From: Gemmatimonadaceae bacterium
GTDB lineage: Bacteria > Gemmatimonadota > Gemmatimonadetes > Gemmatimonadales > Gemmatimonadaceae
Assembly: GCA_011525845.1 (NCBI GenBank)
Contig: WYBP01000014.1
Span: 248,001-312,000 of the forward strand
DNA: 64,000 nucleotides
Reading direction: 5' to 3'
The position numbers were made by a program, and so were the translations under genes. Of this stretch, positions 16,991-25,773 are shown piece by piece. The notes beneath the pieces were generated by a model. The model was not told the origin of the DNA, did not search any database, and was given only the letters and a program-made list of their open reading frames with translations. How positions within the stretch are numbered: position 1 is the first letter of the stretch; the number at the start of each line of letters is the position of its first letter.

Positions 16991-19267
16991 CTACCAGTCG
17001 CGGGTCAGTGCGGCGAGGGTGGCGGCATCCAGCAGGTCGGCACCGTTCGCGTCCAGCCGGATGGTGACCGCCTTGCCGTGCACCTCCACCTGCTCGCCGA
17101 GCGCGAACACCTCGCGCAGTTCGGGGATCTGTTCCATCAGGGCAAAGTACGCCTTCGAGAAGGGCCGCACCTGCACCACCCGCGCGTTCGCGGCGGCCGG
17201 ACGGTCGTCCATCCACACGCCCTTCACCTGCGTGAAGGAGCGCGTGCCGGTGCGACGGAAGCGTGCCTCGTCCTCGGACACCATCATGTCGGCCACGGAC
17301 TTGGCGTCGCGCATCTCGGCCGCGGCCTTCGCCGACTCGAACGACTGCTGCGGGGAAGGTGCGGCCGCAGGCGCCGACGACGCGCCCATCCCGCTCGCAC
17401 GCCCGCCGGCCACGCCTGCCTCGTTGCGACGGAGCTGGCCCGCATCGCGCCGCGGCATGTTCCCCGCGACCTGGTCCATGCCCGGCTCCAGCACCAGGTA
17501 GGAGGTGAGCTCGGTGGGGATGCCCCACCGCTCGCCGAGCGAACGGATCTCGCCGTCCACCTCACGCGACGCGCCGTTCTTCCGGCGCTCCGCGCTCAGC
17601 CACCCCACGCGCTGCGTGGCCCAGAGCCGCCCCACGAACGCGTCCGCCGTACGGCGCTCGGGGAAGCGCGCCTCGGCGTCCCAGCTCACGCGCCCCTCGG
17701 GCGTCTCACCGGTGATGGTCACGCGCGACGAGCCGCTCGCGCCGAAGCCGGTGGAGGTCCGCCGATACTTCGCGAGGATCGTCAGTTCCTGCCCGGCGAA
17801 GAGGTCGAGCCGCCCCGCCGGCTGGAGCGCGGTGAGCTGCACGCCCGCCGCACGGATCTTCAGGTTCGTCGCCACCGGGCGCTGCAGCCGCTCGGCCACG
17901 ACACCCACCACGCGCTCCACGTCCTCCTCCGGACGGACGAAGTGCGCGGTGCCGGCGCCGTCGAGCGCCACCTGCTCCAGGAGCCCGGCGTTCACGTCCG
18001 CCCCCAGCCCGAAGGTGAAGACGCGACGCTCGCCGCGCAGTTCGCCCGCGCGCGCGGCCAGGCGTTCCGCCCGCCGCTCGCCCACCGTCGGCGCGCCGTC
18101 GGTGAGGAAGAGCACCAGCGCCAGGCGGCCCGACGCCTCGTCCGCCTCGAGCGCGCGCTCCAGGGCGCCACCGATGTTCGTGCCGCCGGAGGCGCGCAGC
18201 CCGTTCAGCCAGCGGAGGCCGGCCGAGCGTGACGCGCTGGTCGCGCTCGTCCACCCGTCGCGGAACTCCTCCACGTCGTTCGAGAAGGCGATCAGCCGGA
18301 AGCGGTCGCCGCTGGAGAGCGTGCCGAGCAGCTGCCGGCCGGCGGCCTTCGCCTGCTCGAGCTTGCCACCGCTCATCGACCCCGAGACGTCCACCACGAA
18401 GGTCACGTCGCGCGACGTGGCGCGGCGCGTCACCGCGGGGGGCGTGAGGGTGATCAGCGCGTAGCCATCGTTCGCGCTCGGGGCGTGCGTGAGCACGGTG
18501 ATCGCCGCGTTCCCGTTCGACCGCACGGGCACGAGGAGCGTCACGGTCCCGTTCGCGTCGTCCACGCGCGCGGTGCGGCGCACGCCGTCGCGAGCGACCT
18601 CCACGCGGTGCGTGGGCGACCAGACCTCGCCGAAGCCGTCGCCGGCGGGCCAGCGGAAGGAGAGCGCGGTGCCGCTCCCGGCAGTCCCCGAGCCGCGGGG
18701 CGCCGGCACGTCCACGCGCAGTGCATCACCCTCGCGCTCCGCCACCGCGCGGAAGCGCACCACCACGGTGCGCGTCTCGCCCGGCTGGATCGGGAAGATC
18801 CGCGTGCGGAGCACGCCGAGGCCCATCCACTCCACCAGGGCGGGATCCTTCTTCTTGCGGACGATCTCCTCGTAGATGGCGCGCGCCCGGTTCGCGTCGA
18901 GCGCCTCGCCGGTCACCATCTCACCGTCGATCTCGAGCGCGAGGTCCTCGAACGCCGCGTTGCGCGGCAGCGGGAGCACGTAGTCGGCCTCGCCGATGGT
19001 GCCGCCGTGGTTGGTCCAGCGCTCGGTCACCTCGTATCGGAGCACGCGCCCCTCGAGCGTGACGCGCACCTCGCGGCCCGTGCGCTCCACACCACCTCGG
19101 CGATCCGGGCAGGGTGGCTGCGGGCAGGGTGCGGAGACGCACAGGCGCGTCTCGCAGACGGATTCGATCAGCACGGGGCGCTGGGCCTCCGCAGCCGCGG
19201 ATGCGGCGAAGAGAAGGGCCAGCGGAGTCAGGGTGCTGCGGATGATGCTGCGTGCGGTGCGGAACAC
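16991..19267 (-). CDS. Exported VIT and VWA domain protein
   Basis: A 758-residue protein: signal peptide (1-28), a cysteine-rich stretch with four Cys at 38, 43, 48 and 53, a VIT domain (about 60-190, with the YVLPLPRNAAF and ARAIYEEIV hallmarks), then a von Willebrand A domain with a complete MIDAS start DVSGSMS (293-299) and a FLTDGAPT segment. The C-terminal 250 residues are beta-rich and end in an Ala-rich and a charged region. VIT/VWA proteins bind partners through metal-dependent adhesion. It leads an operon with an ECF sigma factor and its likely anti-sigma, suggesting it is a cell-envelope part of that regulatory circuit. Confidence 0.82.
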   Translation of the reverse strand: MFRTARSIIRSTLTPLALLFAASAAAEAQRPVLIESVCETRLCVSAPCPQPPCPDRRGGVERTGREVRVTLEGRVLRYEVTERWTNHGGTIGEADYVLPLPRNAAFEDLALEIDGEMVTGEALDANRARAIYEEIVRKKKDPALVEWMGLGVLRTRIFPIQPGETRTVVVRFRAVAEREGDALRVDVPAPRGSGTAGSGTALSFRWPAGDGFGEVWSPTHRVEVARDGVRRTARVDDANGTVTLLVPVRSNGNAAITVLTHAPSANDGYALITLTPPAVTRRATSRDVTFVVDVSGSMSGGKLEQAKAAGRQLLGTLSSGDRFRLIAFSNDVEEFRDGWTSATSASRSAGLRWLNGLRASGGTNIGGALERALEADEASGRLALVLFLTDGAPTVGERRAERLAARAGELRGERRVFTFGLGADVNAGLLEQVALDGAGTAHFVRPEEDVERVVGVVAERLQRPVATNLKIRAAGVQLTALQPAGRLDLFAGQELTILAKYRRTSTGFGASGSSRVTITGETPEGRVSWDAEARFPERRTADAFVGRLWATQRVGWLSAERRKNGASREVDGEIRSLGERWGIPTELTSYLVLEPGMDQVAGNMPRRDAGQLRRNEAGVAGGRASGMGASSAPAAAPSPQQSFESAKAAAEMRDAKSVADMMVSEDEARFRRTGTRSFTQVKGVWMDDRPAAANARVVQVRPFSKAYFALMEQIPELREVFALGEQVEVHGKAVTIRLDANGADLLDAATLAALTRDW

Positions 19268-19353
19268 GGGTTCTCCCGGTCAGGGTCGACTAGGAGACGC
19301 AGGCGCGGCGAGAACTTGCACACGCACACGCCAAGATGTTCTGGCACAAGGGG

Positions 19354-20247
19354 TTACGACTCTCCGTCGTCCTCGCGCTGCACCGCCCCCGTGATCCGTG
19401 TCGGCGTCCGTTCGATCACGCGAACGGCGAGCAGGTTCTGGTCCGCCCGGTGCATCGTGTTCATCAGGTGCTCCCCGGCCTGCCGTGTCGCCCAACCGAG
19501 CGAGAAGGGGACCGGCGCCGTGCGCAACGCGGCCGACTGCATGCGCTGGGCGACCATCTGCGCCTGCGACTCGCTCGCACCGCGGAGCAGGATCACGAAC
19601 TCGTCGCCCCCCACGCGGATCACGGGCTCCTCGGCGCGCACCTGGCGCATCAGGAAGCGGCTCATCCGCACGAGGGTGTTGTCCCCCATCTGGTGCCCAT
19701 GCTGGTCGTTGTACGACTTGAAGTGGTCGATGTCGATGAAGATGCAGCCCCAGGGGGCATCGGTGGGGCTCATCTGCTCGTCCATCTCGGAGAGGTAGCG
19801 GCGGTTGTAGCAGCCGGTGAGCGGGTCGCGCATGCTCTGGTGCCGGAGCTCGTCCTCCATCCGCTTGCGATCCGTGATGTCCACCAGCATCCCGTGGTAG
19901 AGCGTCTCCCCTGACGCGGGATCCTTCACGCAGTACACGGTGTCGAGCACGGTGAGGAGCGTGCCGTCCGGTCGGACCAGCTGCAGCTCGAAGTCGCGCA
20001 CGAATCCGTCGCGGTCGATCTGCTCGAGCTGTGCCAGCCGCAGCGAGGGGTCCACCACGAGCTCGTTCGCGCCGATCGACGAGAGGTCCTCCTTGGTGCG
20101 CACGCCGAGCAGGGCGTAGAACGCGGGATTGGCGTCCAGGATCTCCCCGCGGTCGCTCGTGATGTAGATCGCCTCGCGGAGGTTCTGCACGAACGACTGC
20201 AGGCTCTCCGGGTCCGAGAGGGAGCGGAAGCGCTTCGGCGCGCTCAT
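19354..20247 (-). CDS. PAS-GGDEF diguanylate cyclase
   Basis: A 297-residue soluble protein. A PAS domain spans about residues 18-130 (LREAIYITSDRGEILDANPA, then a PAC-like end VDITDRKRMEDEL). A GGDEF domain follows with DPLTGCYNRR (141-150), the metal-site FIDIDHFK (170-177) and an intact GGDEF signature (213-217). The product should be cyclic di-GMP. The inhibitory I-site reads RAEE (204-207) instead of RxxD, so feedback inhibition may be weak. The start at 20247 overlaps the HD-domain gene by 4 bp. It is the third gene of the 21434-23572 operon. Confidence 0.85.
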   Translation of the reverse strand: MSAPKRFRSLSDPESLQSFVQNLREAIYITSDRGEILDANPAFYALLGVRTKEDLSSIGANELVVDPSLRLAQLEQIDRDGFVRDFELQLVRPDGTLLTVLDTVYCVKDPASGETLYHGMLVDITDRKRMEDELRHQSMRDPLTGCYNRRYLSEMDEQMSPTDAPWGCIFIDIDHFKSYNDQHGHQMGDNTLVRMSRFLMRQVRAEEPVIRVGGDEFVILLRGASESQAQMVAQRMQSAALRTAPVPFSLGWATRQAGEHLMNTMHRADQNLLAVRVIERTPTRITGAVQREDDGES

Positions 20248-21437
20248 GCCGCGTCCTCCGGCGCCACCACGGGCTGCGTCTCGTCCACCACGGCCACGCG
20301 GCGCTCCCACTGCCGCATCATCGCGCAGAACGCCGTCGCCGCCTCGGCGTCGAAGTCGGGTCCCGCTCCCTCCTCGATGTGCTTCAGCACGCGCTCGGAC
20401 TCCCACGCGTCCCGGTACGGGCGCTTGGTGCGCAGGGCATCGTACACGTCGCAGACGTGCACGAGCTTGCTCGCCGAGTGCACGCCACGTTCGAACCGTC
20501 GTGCGGGATATCCCTGTCCATTGATCATGATGTGGTGTTCATAGGCCACGGCCGCCGCGAGGTCGAGGTCACGGTCGCTCTCATAGATGATCTTCGCCCC
20601 GTCCACGGGGTGCTGCCGCATGATCTTCCACTCGTCATCCGACAGCTTGCCCGGCTTGGTGAGCACCTCCTTCGGGATGCGCACCTTCCCCAGGTCGTGC
20701 AGCAGGCCGGCCACGCCGAAGGCGCGCACGTCCTTCGCCCCCATCCCCACCCACTCGGCCAGCGCCATCGTGAGCACGCTCACGTTCAGCGAGTGGGTGG
20801 TGGTGTACTGGTCGAACTCCTTCAGCTGCAGCAGCGGGATCACGATGTTCTTGTCGCCGTGCATGGCGAGCGAGAGCGAGCGCACCACCGACTCCGCCTC
20901 CATCAGCGGGAGCTCCCCCCGCACCTGCACCTCGTCGTGCAGCCAGCGCACCGCGTCGGCCTCGTCGTTCAGCGAGTAGGAGATGCTCGCCGTCGGCACC
21001 ACCACGGACTCGACCGGGCGCACCTGGTCGTCCGACCCCTTCACGCCGATCGCGCCGAACTTGATCGTGGAGCGCCGTTCCGGGCTCCGCGACGCGCTGT
21101 CCACCGCTTGAAGGGTCAGACGAGCGAGCACCTCCTCGAGGAACACCTCGAACTCGTCGCGCGAGGTGCCGCGCTCGAACTCCAGGCGCTGCACGCCCGC
21201 GTTCGCGAGGCGGGCACCCCACCCCCAGTCGCCGAGCTCGCGGAGCGCCATCTCGCCGTAGATCACGTCCTGCCCGAGGAAGCTGAAGCGCGGGCGCGGG
21301 TCGTTCTCCTGCAGGAGCAGGAGCGAGTCGTACGCGGCGTCGATCGTCCGCTCGCGCTGCGGGTGCCCGTTCCCGTAGAGCGACATGGTGGCGAGCGACT
21401 GCGCGAACGAGTTGAGGAACTTCGCGGGCTCGCTCAC
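20244..21437 (-). CDS. HD-GYP-like phosphohydrolase with an unusual N-terminal domain
   Basis: A 397-residue protein. Residues 190-380 form an HD-GYP-type domain with HDLGK (247-251) and EHH...GYP (300-311). The HHExxDGxGYP signature is altered to HHIMINGQGYP, with Glu and Asp replaced by Ile and Asn, so metal binding or substrate choice may differ from standard cyclic di-GMP phosphodiesterases. Residues 5-110 form a domain that also opens the neighbouring helical-repeat protein (shared YxxGHP and L-x-F-x-x-G positions). GTG start overlaps the upstream stop (GTGA) and the stop overlaps the GGDEF gene. Confidence 0.8.
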   Translation of the reverse strand: MSEPAKFLNSFAQSLATMSLYGNGHPQRERTIDAAYDSLLLLQENDPRPRFSFLGQDVIYGEMALRELGDWGWGARLANAGVQRLEFERGTSRDEFEVFLEEVLARLTLQAVDSASRSPERRSTIKFGAIGVKGSDDQVRPVESVVVPTASISYSLNDEADAVRWLHDEVQVRGELPLMEAESVVRSLSLAMHGDKNIVIPLLQLKEFDQYTTTHSLNVSVLTMALAEWVGMGAKDVRAFGVAGLLHDLGKVRIPKEVLTKPGKLSDDEWKIMRQHPVDGAKIIYESDRDLDLAAAVAYEHHIMINGQGYPARRFERGVHSASKLVHVCDVYDALRTKRPYRDAWESERVLKHIEEGAGPDFDAEAATAFCAMMRQWERRVAVVDETQPVVAPEDAA

Positions 21438-23572
21438 GGGGTCCCCGTCCGGTGTTCGGTGGTGGCACCGCTCAGTCGGTGCTCGGCGGTGGCGCGCGGC
21501 GTCGCCGCCGACTGGATCTCCGGGTCCGAGCTCGCGGCCGCGAGCGCCAGCGCCTCGACGGCCGCCTTGTCCTCGCGCCAGTGCGCCGCCAGCCCCTCGA
21601 TCGCCGCGAGCAGCTCGGGCGACTTGCTCGCGAGCCCGGGGCGCCGGAGCAGGCGTCCCGTCCGCACCACGCGCGAGGCGAGCCACGCCGGCGTCTCCGG
21701 CGACTTGTAGCTCGAGAGCGCGCGGATGCCGAGCGCGCGCAGGTCGGGGGAGATCGTCGCGTCGTCGGCGCGCACGCGGAGGATCGCCGCCGCGTCGCGC
21801 GGGCAGCTGGTCATCGCCGCGCCGAGCCCGAGCCGCAGCGTGGCGTCGCTGGCGTCCGCGAGCGCGCGCACGATCGCGGCGTCGCGCGTCTCCGGCGCGC
21901 GCAGCTGCTGGCGCAGCGCCTCGCGCCGCACCTGCGCATCCGGATGGCTCAGGTACTGCGTGGAGGAGTAGCCGCCGGGCCAGCTGGGATTCCGGCCGAG
22001 GAGCGCGATCAGCACGCGCACGTGCGTCCAGCGCATCCCGGGGAGCCGGGCCATGATCAACGGCCCCGCCACCGGCCCAACGCTCGCGAGCAGCTCCACG
22101 AGGCGCTCCTGCGTCGCCGTCTCCTCCGACTCGTCGAGCGCATCGAGCAGCGCGTCCACCGCCGCCGCGCCCATCCGGGCCACCATCTTCTGCAGCACGG
22201 CCACCGGAAGCGGGTCGAGCGCGAGCTGGAGCCGCAGCCGCTGGGGCGTGGCCACGTGGCGCCAGACCACGTCGCGCATCCAGCCCGCCGGCGCGTTGTC
22301 CACCAGGTCCATGAGCGGCGTGAGGTCGTCGCGCGCGGCCATCGCGTCCACCGAGCGGAACACCTGGTCCCCGAGCGTCTCGATCTCGAGTCCCATCGCC
22401 AGCAGCCGCTCCGGCTCGATCGGGAAGGAGTGGTCCACGTTCCGGAACATCGGGGCCGAGGTCGCCATCTTCTCGAGCGCGAGCCGGTAGCCGTCGGGGT
22501 TCGGGTCGTCGAGCTGCCACCCCTCGATCAGCTTGGTCACCTGCTCGCGCAGCGCCCCGTCCGCGGCGGTGCGTGCGTCCGCGGACCCGGCGTCGGCATG
22601 CACGGCCATCTTGGAGAGCATCCGCACCATCGAGTGCGAGATCGTCTGGCCGGAGGTGTCCGCGGCGGCGCGCACGAGGTCCACCACCGCGTCCACGGCC
22701 ATCCCCTGCGCGGCGTCGGCGACGAACTTCCGGCGCTGCCGCACGTCGCCCCCCATCTGCAGCAGGCGCTGCAGCGCTTCCGGAGAGAGCGTCCCCACGA
22801 GCTGGCTCACGCGCTTGGTGAGCGCCGCGGCGTCGCGCCCGCCCTTGGCCTTCACCTCCTCCGCGATCTGCAGGAGGTAGCCCACCACCACCTGGTCGTA
22901 CGCCTCGTCGCGCTTGTGCTCCTCGATCGCCTTCGCCACGGCCACGGGGTCGGTGGACTCCGCGTCCTCGGTGTCCATCGAGACGCCGAGTTCCGTGATG
23001 AGCGCCGCGCGCGCGAGGCCGATCCAGAGCTGCGCCGAGCGGCTCCCGGAGCCGGTCGACTTCATCGAGTCGTCGTCGAGCGGATCCGCGCTGGGGTGCT
23101 CCTCGATGAGCTGCAGCTGCGCGAAGGTCATCGGGTAGAGCCGCGTGTGCGGCCACTGCGTCAGCACCTCGGGGCCCTCGAGCCCCAGCGGGCGCGGCAG
23201 CCGTCCCGCGTCCACCGAGACGGTCGCGAGCATGTCGTTGAGCTCGGCCTCCGTCACTCCCTGCGAGAACTTCACCGCACCGAGGTGGTGGCGGTGGAGC
23301 CGCGCCGCGAGTTCGCGCAGCACGGGGTTCGATTCGTCGGTGGCGACGCCCTCGATGATCAGCTGGTGCCGCGCGACGCCGAGCGAGAGCGCCGGCCGCT
23401 CCTTGAGCAGCGCCTCGAGCCGCCGGTTCAGGTCGGCGGAGGTCGTGCCGAGCATGGGATGCCCGGACGGGTAGATGGCGTACTTCTGCAGACCGATGGA
23501 GAACTCGATCAGGAAGTCCGACAGCTCCCGCGAAAGTGCCGCGGACTCACCAGCCGATGCGACTCGGGCCAT
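21434..23572 (-). CDS. Large helical-repeat (HEAT-like) protein heading a signalling operon
   Basis: A 712-residue cytoplasmic protein. Residues about 18-120 resemble the N-terminal domain of the next gene (FLIEFSIGLQKYAIYPSGHP compared with FLNSFAQSLATMSLYGNGHP). The rest is almost all alpha-helical with irregular HEAT-like repeats (for example VQ-type units around LVELLASVGPVAGPLIMARL and SHPDAQVRREALRQQL). Such proteins serve as scaffolds. It leads an operon with an HD-GYP-like and a PAS-GGDEF protein, joined by GTGA and ATGA overlaps. The precise role is unknown; a scaffold or regulator for the cyclic-nucleotide enzymes is an inference. Confidence 0.75.
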   Translation of the reverse strand: MARVASAGESAALSRELSDFLIEFSIGLQKYAIYPSGHPMLGTTSADLNRRLEALLKERPALSLGVARHQLIIEGVATDESNPVLRELAARLHRHHLGAVKFSQGVTEAELNDMLATVSVDAGRLPRPLGLEGPEVLTQWPHTRLYPMTFAQLQLIEEHPSADPLDDDSMKSTGSGSRSAQLWIGLARAALITELGVSMDTEDAESTDPVAVAKAIEEHKRDEAYDQVVVGYLLQIAEEVKAKGGRDAAALTKRVSQLVGTLSPEALQRLLQMGGDVRQRRKFVADAAQGMAVDAVVDLVRAAADTSGQTISHSMVRMLSKMAVHADAGSADARTAADGALREQVTKLIEGWQLDDPNPDGYRLALEKMATSAPMFRNVDHSFPIEPERLLAMGLEIETLGDQVFRSVDAMAARDDLTPLMDLVDNAPAGWMRDVVWRHVATPQRLRLQLALDPLPVAVLQKMVARMGAAAVDALLDALDESEETATQERLVELLASVGPVAGPLIMARLPGMRWTHVRVLIALLGRNPSWPGGYSSTQYLSHPDAQVRREALRQQLRAPETRDAAIVRALADASDATLRLGLGAAMTSCPRDAAAILRVRADDATISPDLRALGIRALSSYKSPETPAWLASRVVRTGRLLRRPGLASKSPELLAAIEGLAAHWREDKAAVEALALAAASSDPEIQSAATPRATAEHRLSGATTEHRTGTP

Positions 23573-23578
23573 TGCGCG

Positions 23579-23584
23579 AAATTA
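23579..23584 (-). promoter_or_regulatory. Candidate -10 box, leaderless start of the helical-repeat gene
   Basis: The reverse strand reads TAATTT, 6 nt, then the ATG at 23572. No ribosome binding site is visible in between. Confidence 0.45.
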
Positions 23585-23664
23585 TGTGACGGAGCAGGGT
23601 GGTGCCACGGCGTATGTCACCAATAGGATGGACGCACGGCCCGCCGACAGGTATCTCTTTCCGC

Positions 23665-25716
23665 GTGAACCCACCGGTTCCGCTGCCCGCGTCCCAGCGC
23701 GCCACGCTCGATGCCGTCGTCCGGCGACTCGTGCCGCACGCCTTCCAGGACGCCGCGCGCGGCGCGCGGCTCCTCACCGACATCGCGGACCGTGTGGCAC
23801 GACTCGCGCCCCGGCGGCGCCGTGACTTCGGCCTCGCCCTGACGCTCGCGGGCTCCCGCACCGCGGCCCTGCTCGGCGGCGCGCGCCCGATCCCGTTCAT
23901 CCGCCAGGGTTCGTCGCGTCAGGACCGCCTGCTCGACGGGTGGACCCACTCGCGCCTCCCCATCCTCCGCACGGTGGTGCAGGGGCTCCGCCGCTTCGTG
24001 ATGCACGCCGAGTACGCCACGCCCGAGGCCCTCGCGGAAGTCGGCTACCGCGGACCCTACCACGAGCGCGGCCCCGCCGTGCCCTGGGAGGGCGCGCTCC
24101 CCGGCACCCGCTCCGACGCCGAACCCGTGATGCGCGCCCCCGATCCGGCCACGGCGCATCGCCAACCGGCCCTCCCCTCCACGCTCTCGGCGCTCGTGAT
24201 CGACGGACAGGTGGTGCGCGCCGAGGTCGTGGTGGTCGGCACGGGCGTCGGGGGCTCCGTGGCCGCGGCGCGGCTCGCGGAGGCCGGGTTCGACGTGCTG
24301 ATGGTCGAGGCGGGCGAACTCGTCACCGGCGAGGAGCTCGACGAACAGGAGGCACCGATGTTCGAGCGCCTCTACGCCGACGCGGGGCTGCGCGCGACGG
24401 ACGACGTGAGCGTCTCCCTCTTCCAGGGCGCGGTGGTCGGCGGGGGCACCACGGTGAACTGGATGGTGATGCTCCGAACCCCGGAGTGGGTGCTCGACGA
24501 ATGGGCAGCGTACCACGGCATCGAAGGGATGCGCGCCGCCGACCTCGCCCCTCACTTCGACCGCATCGAGCGCGAGACCCACACGCGCCTGGTCCCCGAG
24601 GACGCGCACTCGCCCAACAACCGCATCATCCTCGGCGGCGCGCGCGCACTCGGCTGGTCCGCCTTCAGCGCCCGGATCAACGCCACCGGGTGCATCCGCA
24701 CCGGCTTCTGCGGCTACGGCTGCCGCTCCGGCGCCAAGCAGGGCGCCCTGCAGACCTACCTCCCGCGCGCGCAGCGGGCCGGCGCGCGGCTCATCACGCA
24801 CGGTCGCGTTGAGCGGATCAGCTTCGCCGCGCACGGCGGCTCCTTCCCCACCAAGCGGCTGCACGTCCGCCACGCACCGCCGGACGGCCCCACGCGCGAG
24901 ATCGAGATCGAGGCGCCCGTCGTGATCCTCGCCGCGGGCGCGATCGAGACGCCGGCACTCCTCCAGCGCTCCGGACTCGGCGGCGGGGCGGTCGGCCGGT
25001 ACCTCCGCCTCCATCCCACCACCGGGCTCTACGGCTTCTACGACCAGGAGATGTACGGCGCCGCCGGGATCCCCCTGAGCGCGGCCTGCGACGAGTTCTC
25101 GCGACTCGACCCGGCCGGCTACGGCGCGCTGATCGAATGCCCGCCCCTCCACCCGGGACTCGCGGCCGCCGCCACGCCGGGCTTCGGCGCCAGCCATCGT
25201 GAGACGATGCGCCGCTACGCCAACATCGGCACCCTGATCGTCCTCGTGCGCGACGGTGCCGTGCGCGGCCAGTCCGACGGCGAGGTGCGCGCCCGGCGCG
25301 ACGGCTCCATCTCCATCCGCTACCGCCTCAACCGCGCCGATGCGCTCCATATGGAGGCAGGGCTCGTTGCCGCAGCGCGCCTCCACTTCGCCGCCGGCGC
25401 CCGCGAGGTGCTCTCCGGCCACAGTCGCCCCGTGGTCCTCCACTCCGCGGAGGACGCCGGCCGCCTCCGCGGCCGCCCGATGGGTCCCAACCAGCTCGCC
25501 CTCGCCTCCGCGCACGTGAACGGCACCTGCCGAATGGGGATCGACCGGCGCACCGCGGGCACCGACACGCAGGGCGAGCGCTTCGGCGCTCCCGGCCTCT
25601 TCGTCGCGGACGGCTCGCTCCTCCCCACCGCACTCGGCGTGAACCCGCAGGAGACCATCGCCGCGCTCGCGGGCATCGTCGCCGAGCGAATCGCATCGCG
25701 CCGCCGGCCCGGCTAA
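23665..25716 (+). CDS. GMC-family FAD oxidoreductase
   Basis: A roughly 683-residue flavoprotein. An N-terminal domain of about 190 residues (gluconate dehydrogenase subunit 3-like in position) precedes the FAD-binding motif GTGVGGSVAAARLAEAG (Rossmann GxGxxG). Downstream are the GMC signature region GGGTTVNWMVMLRTP and the C-terminal HVNGTCRMG and VNPQETIAALAG segments that hold the active-site His and Asn. GMC enzymes oxidise alcohols or sugars. A cysteine cluster (CIRTGFCGYGC) resembles long-chain alcohol oxidases. The start is uncertain: GTG 23665 follows a TATCTC box by 7 nt; in-frame GTG at 23599 is possible but adds an unconvincing N-terminus. Confidence 0.85.
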   Translation: MNPPVPLPASQRATLDAVVRRLVPHAFQDAARGARLLTDIADRVARLAPRRRRDFGLALTLAGSRTAALLGGARPIPFIRQGSSRQDRLLDGWTHSRLPILRTVVQGLRRFVMHAEYATPEALAEVGYRGPYHERGPAVPWEGALPGTRSDAEPVMRAPDPATAHRQPALPSTLSALVIDGQVVRAEVVVVGTGVGGSVAAARLAEAGFDVLMVEAGELVTGEELDEQEAPMFERLYADAGLRATDDVSVSLFQGAVVGGGTTVNWMVMLRTPEWVLDEWAAYHGIEGMRAADLAPHFDRIERETHTRLVPEDAHSPNNRIILGGARALGWSAFSARINATGCIRTGFCGYGCRSGAKQGALQTYLPRAQRAGARLITHGRVERISFAAHGGSFPTKRLHVRHAPPDGPTREIEIEAPVVILAAGAIETPALLQRSGLGGGAVGRYLRLHPTTGLYGFYDQEMYGAAGIPLSAACDEFSRLDPAGYGALIECPPLHPGLAAAATPGFGASHRETMRRYANIGTLIVLVRDGAVRGQSDGEVRARRDGSISIRYRLNRADALHMEAGLVAAARLHFAAGAREVLSGHSRPVVLHSAEDAGRLRGRPMGPNQLALASAHVNGTCRMGIDRRTAGTDTQGERFGAPGLFVADGSLLPTALGVNPQETIAALAGIVAERIASRRRPG

Positions 25717-25773
25717 CTTTCACGTCAGGCGCAGCCACTCCCGCGCGCCTCCCCCAGCCCGCCGGAGTCGTCC

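Noticed and set aside
19268-19353. AGAAC...GTTCT pattern considered as an ECF promoter or operator
   Set aside because: The arms are only 5 bp, and no matching -10 sequence is seen at the right distance.
21438-23156. Extension of the HD-GYP gene to 970 codons
   Set aside because: The extra part is Arg/Gly/Ala-rich and overlaps the helical-repeat gene; the GTG at 21437 forms a GTGA overlap.
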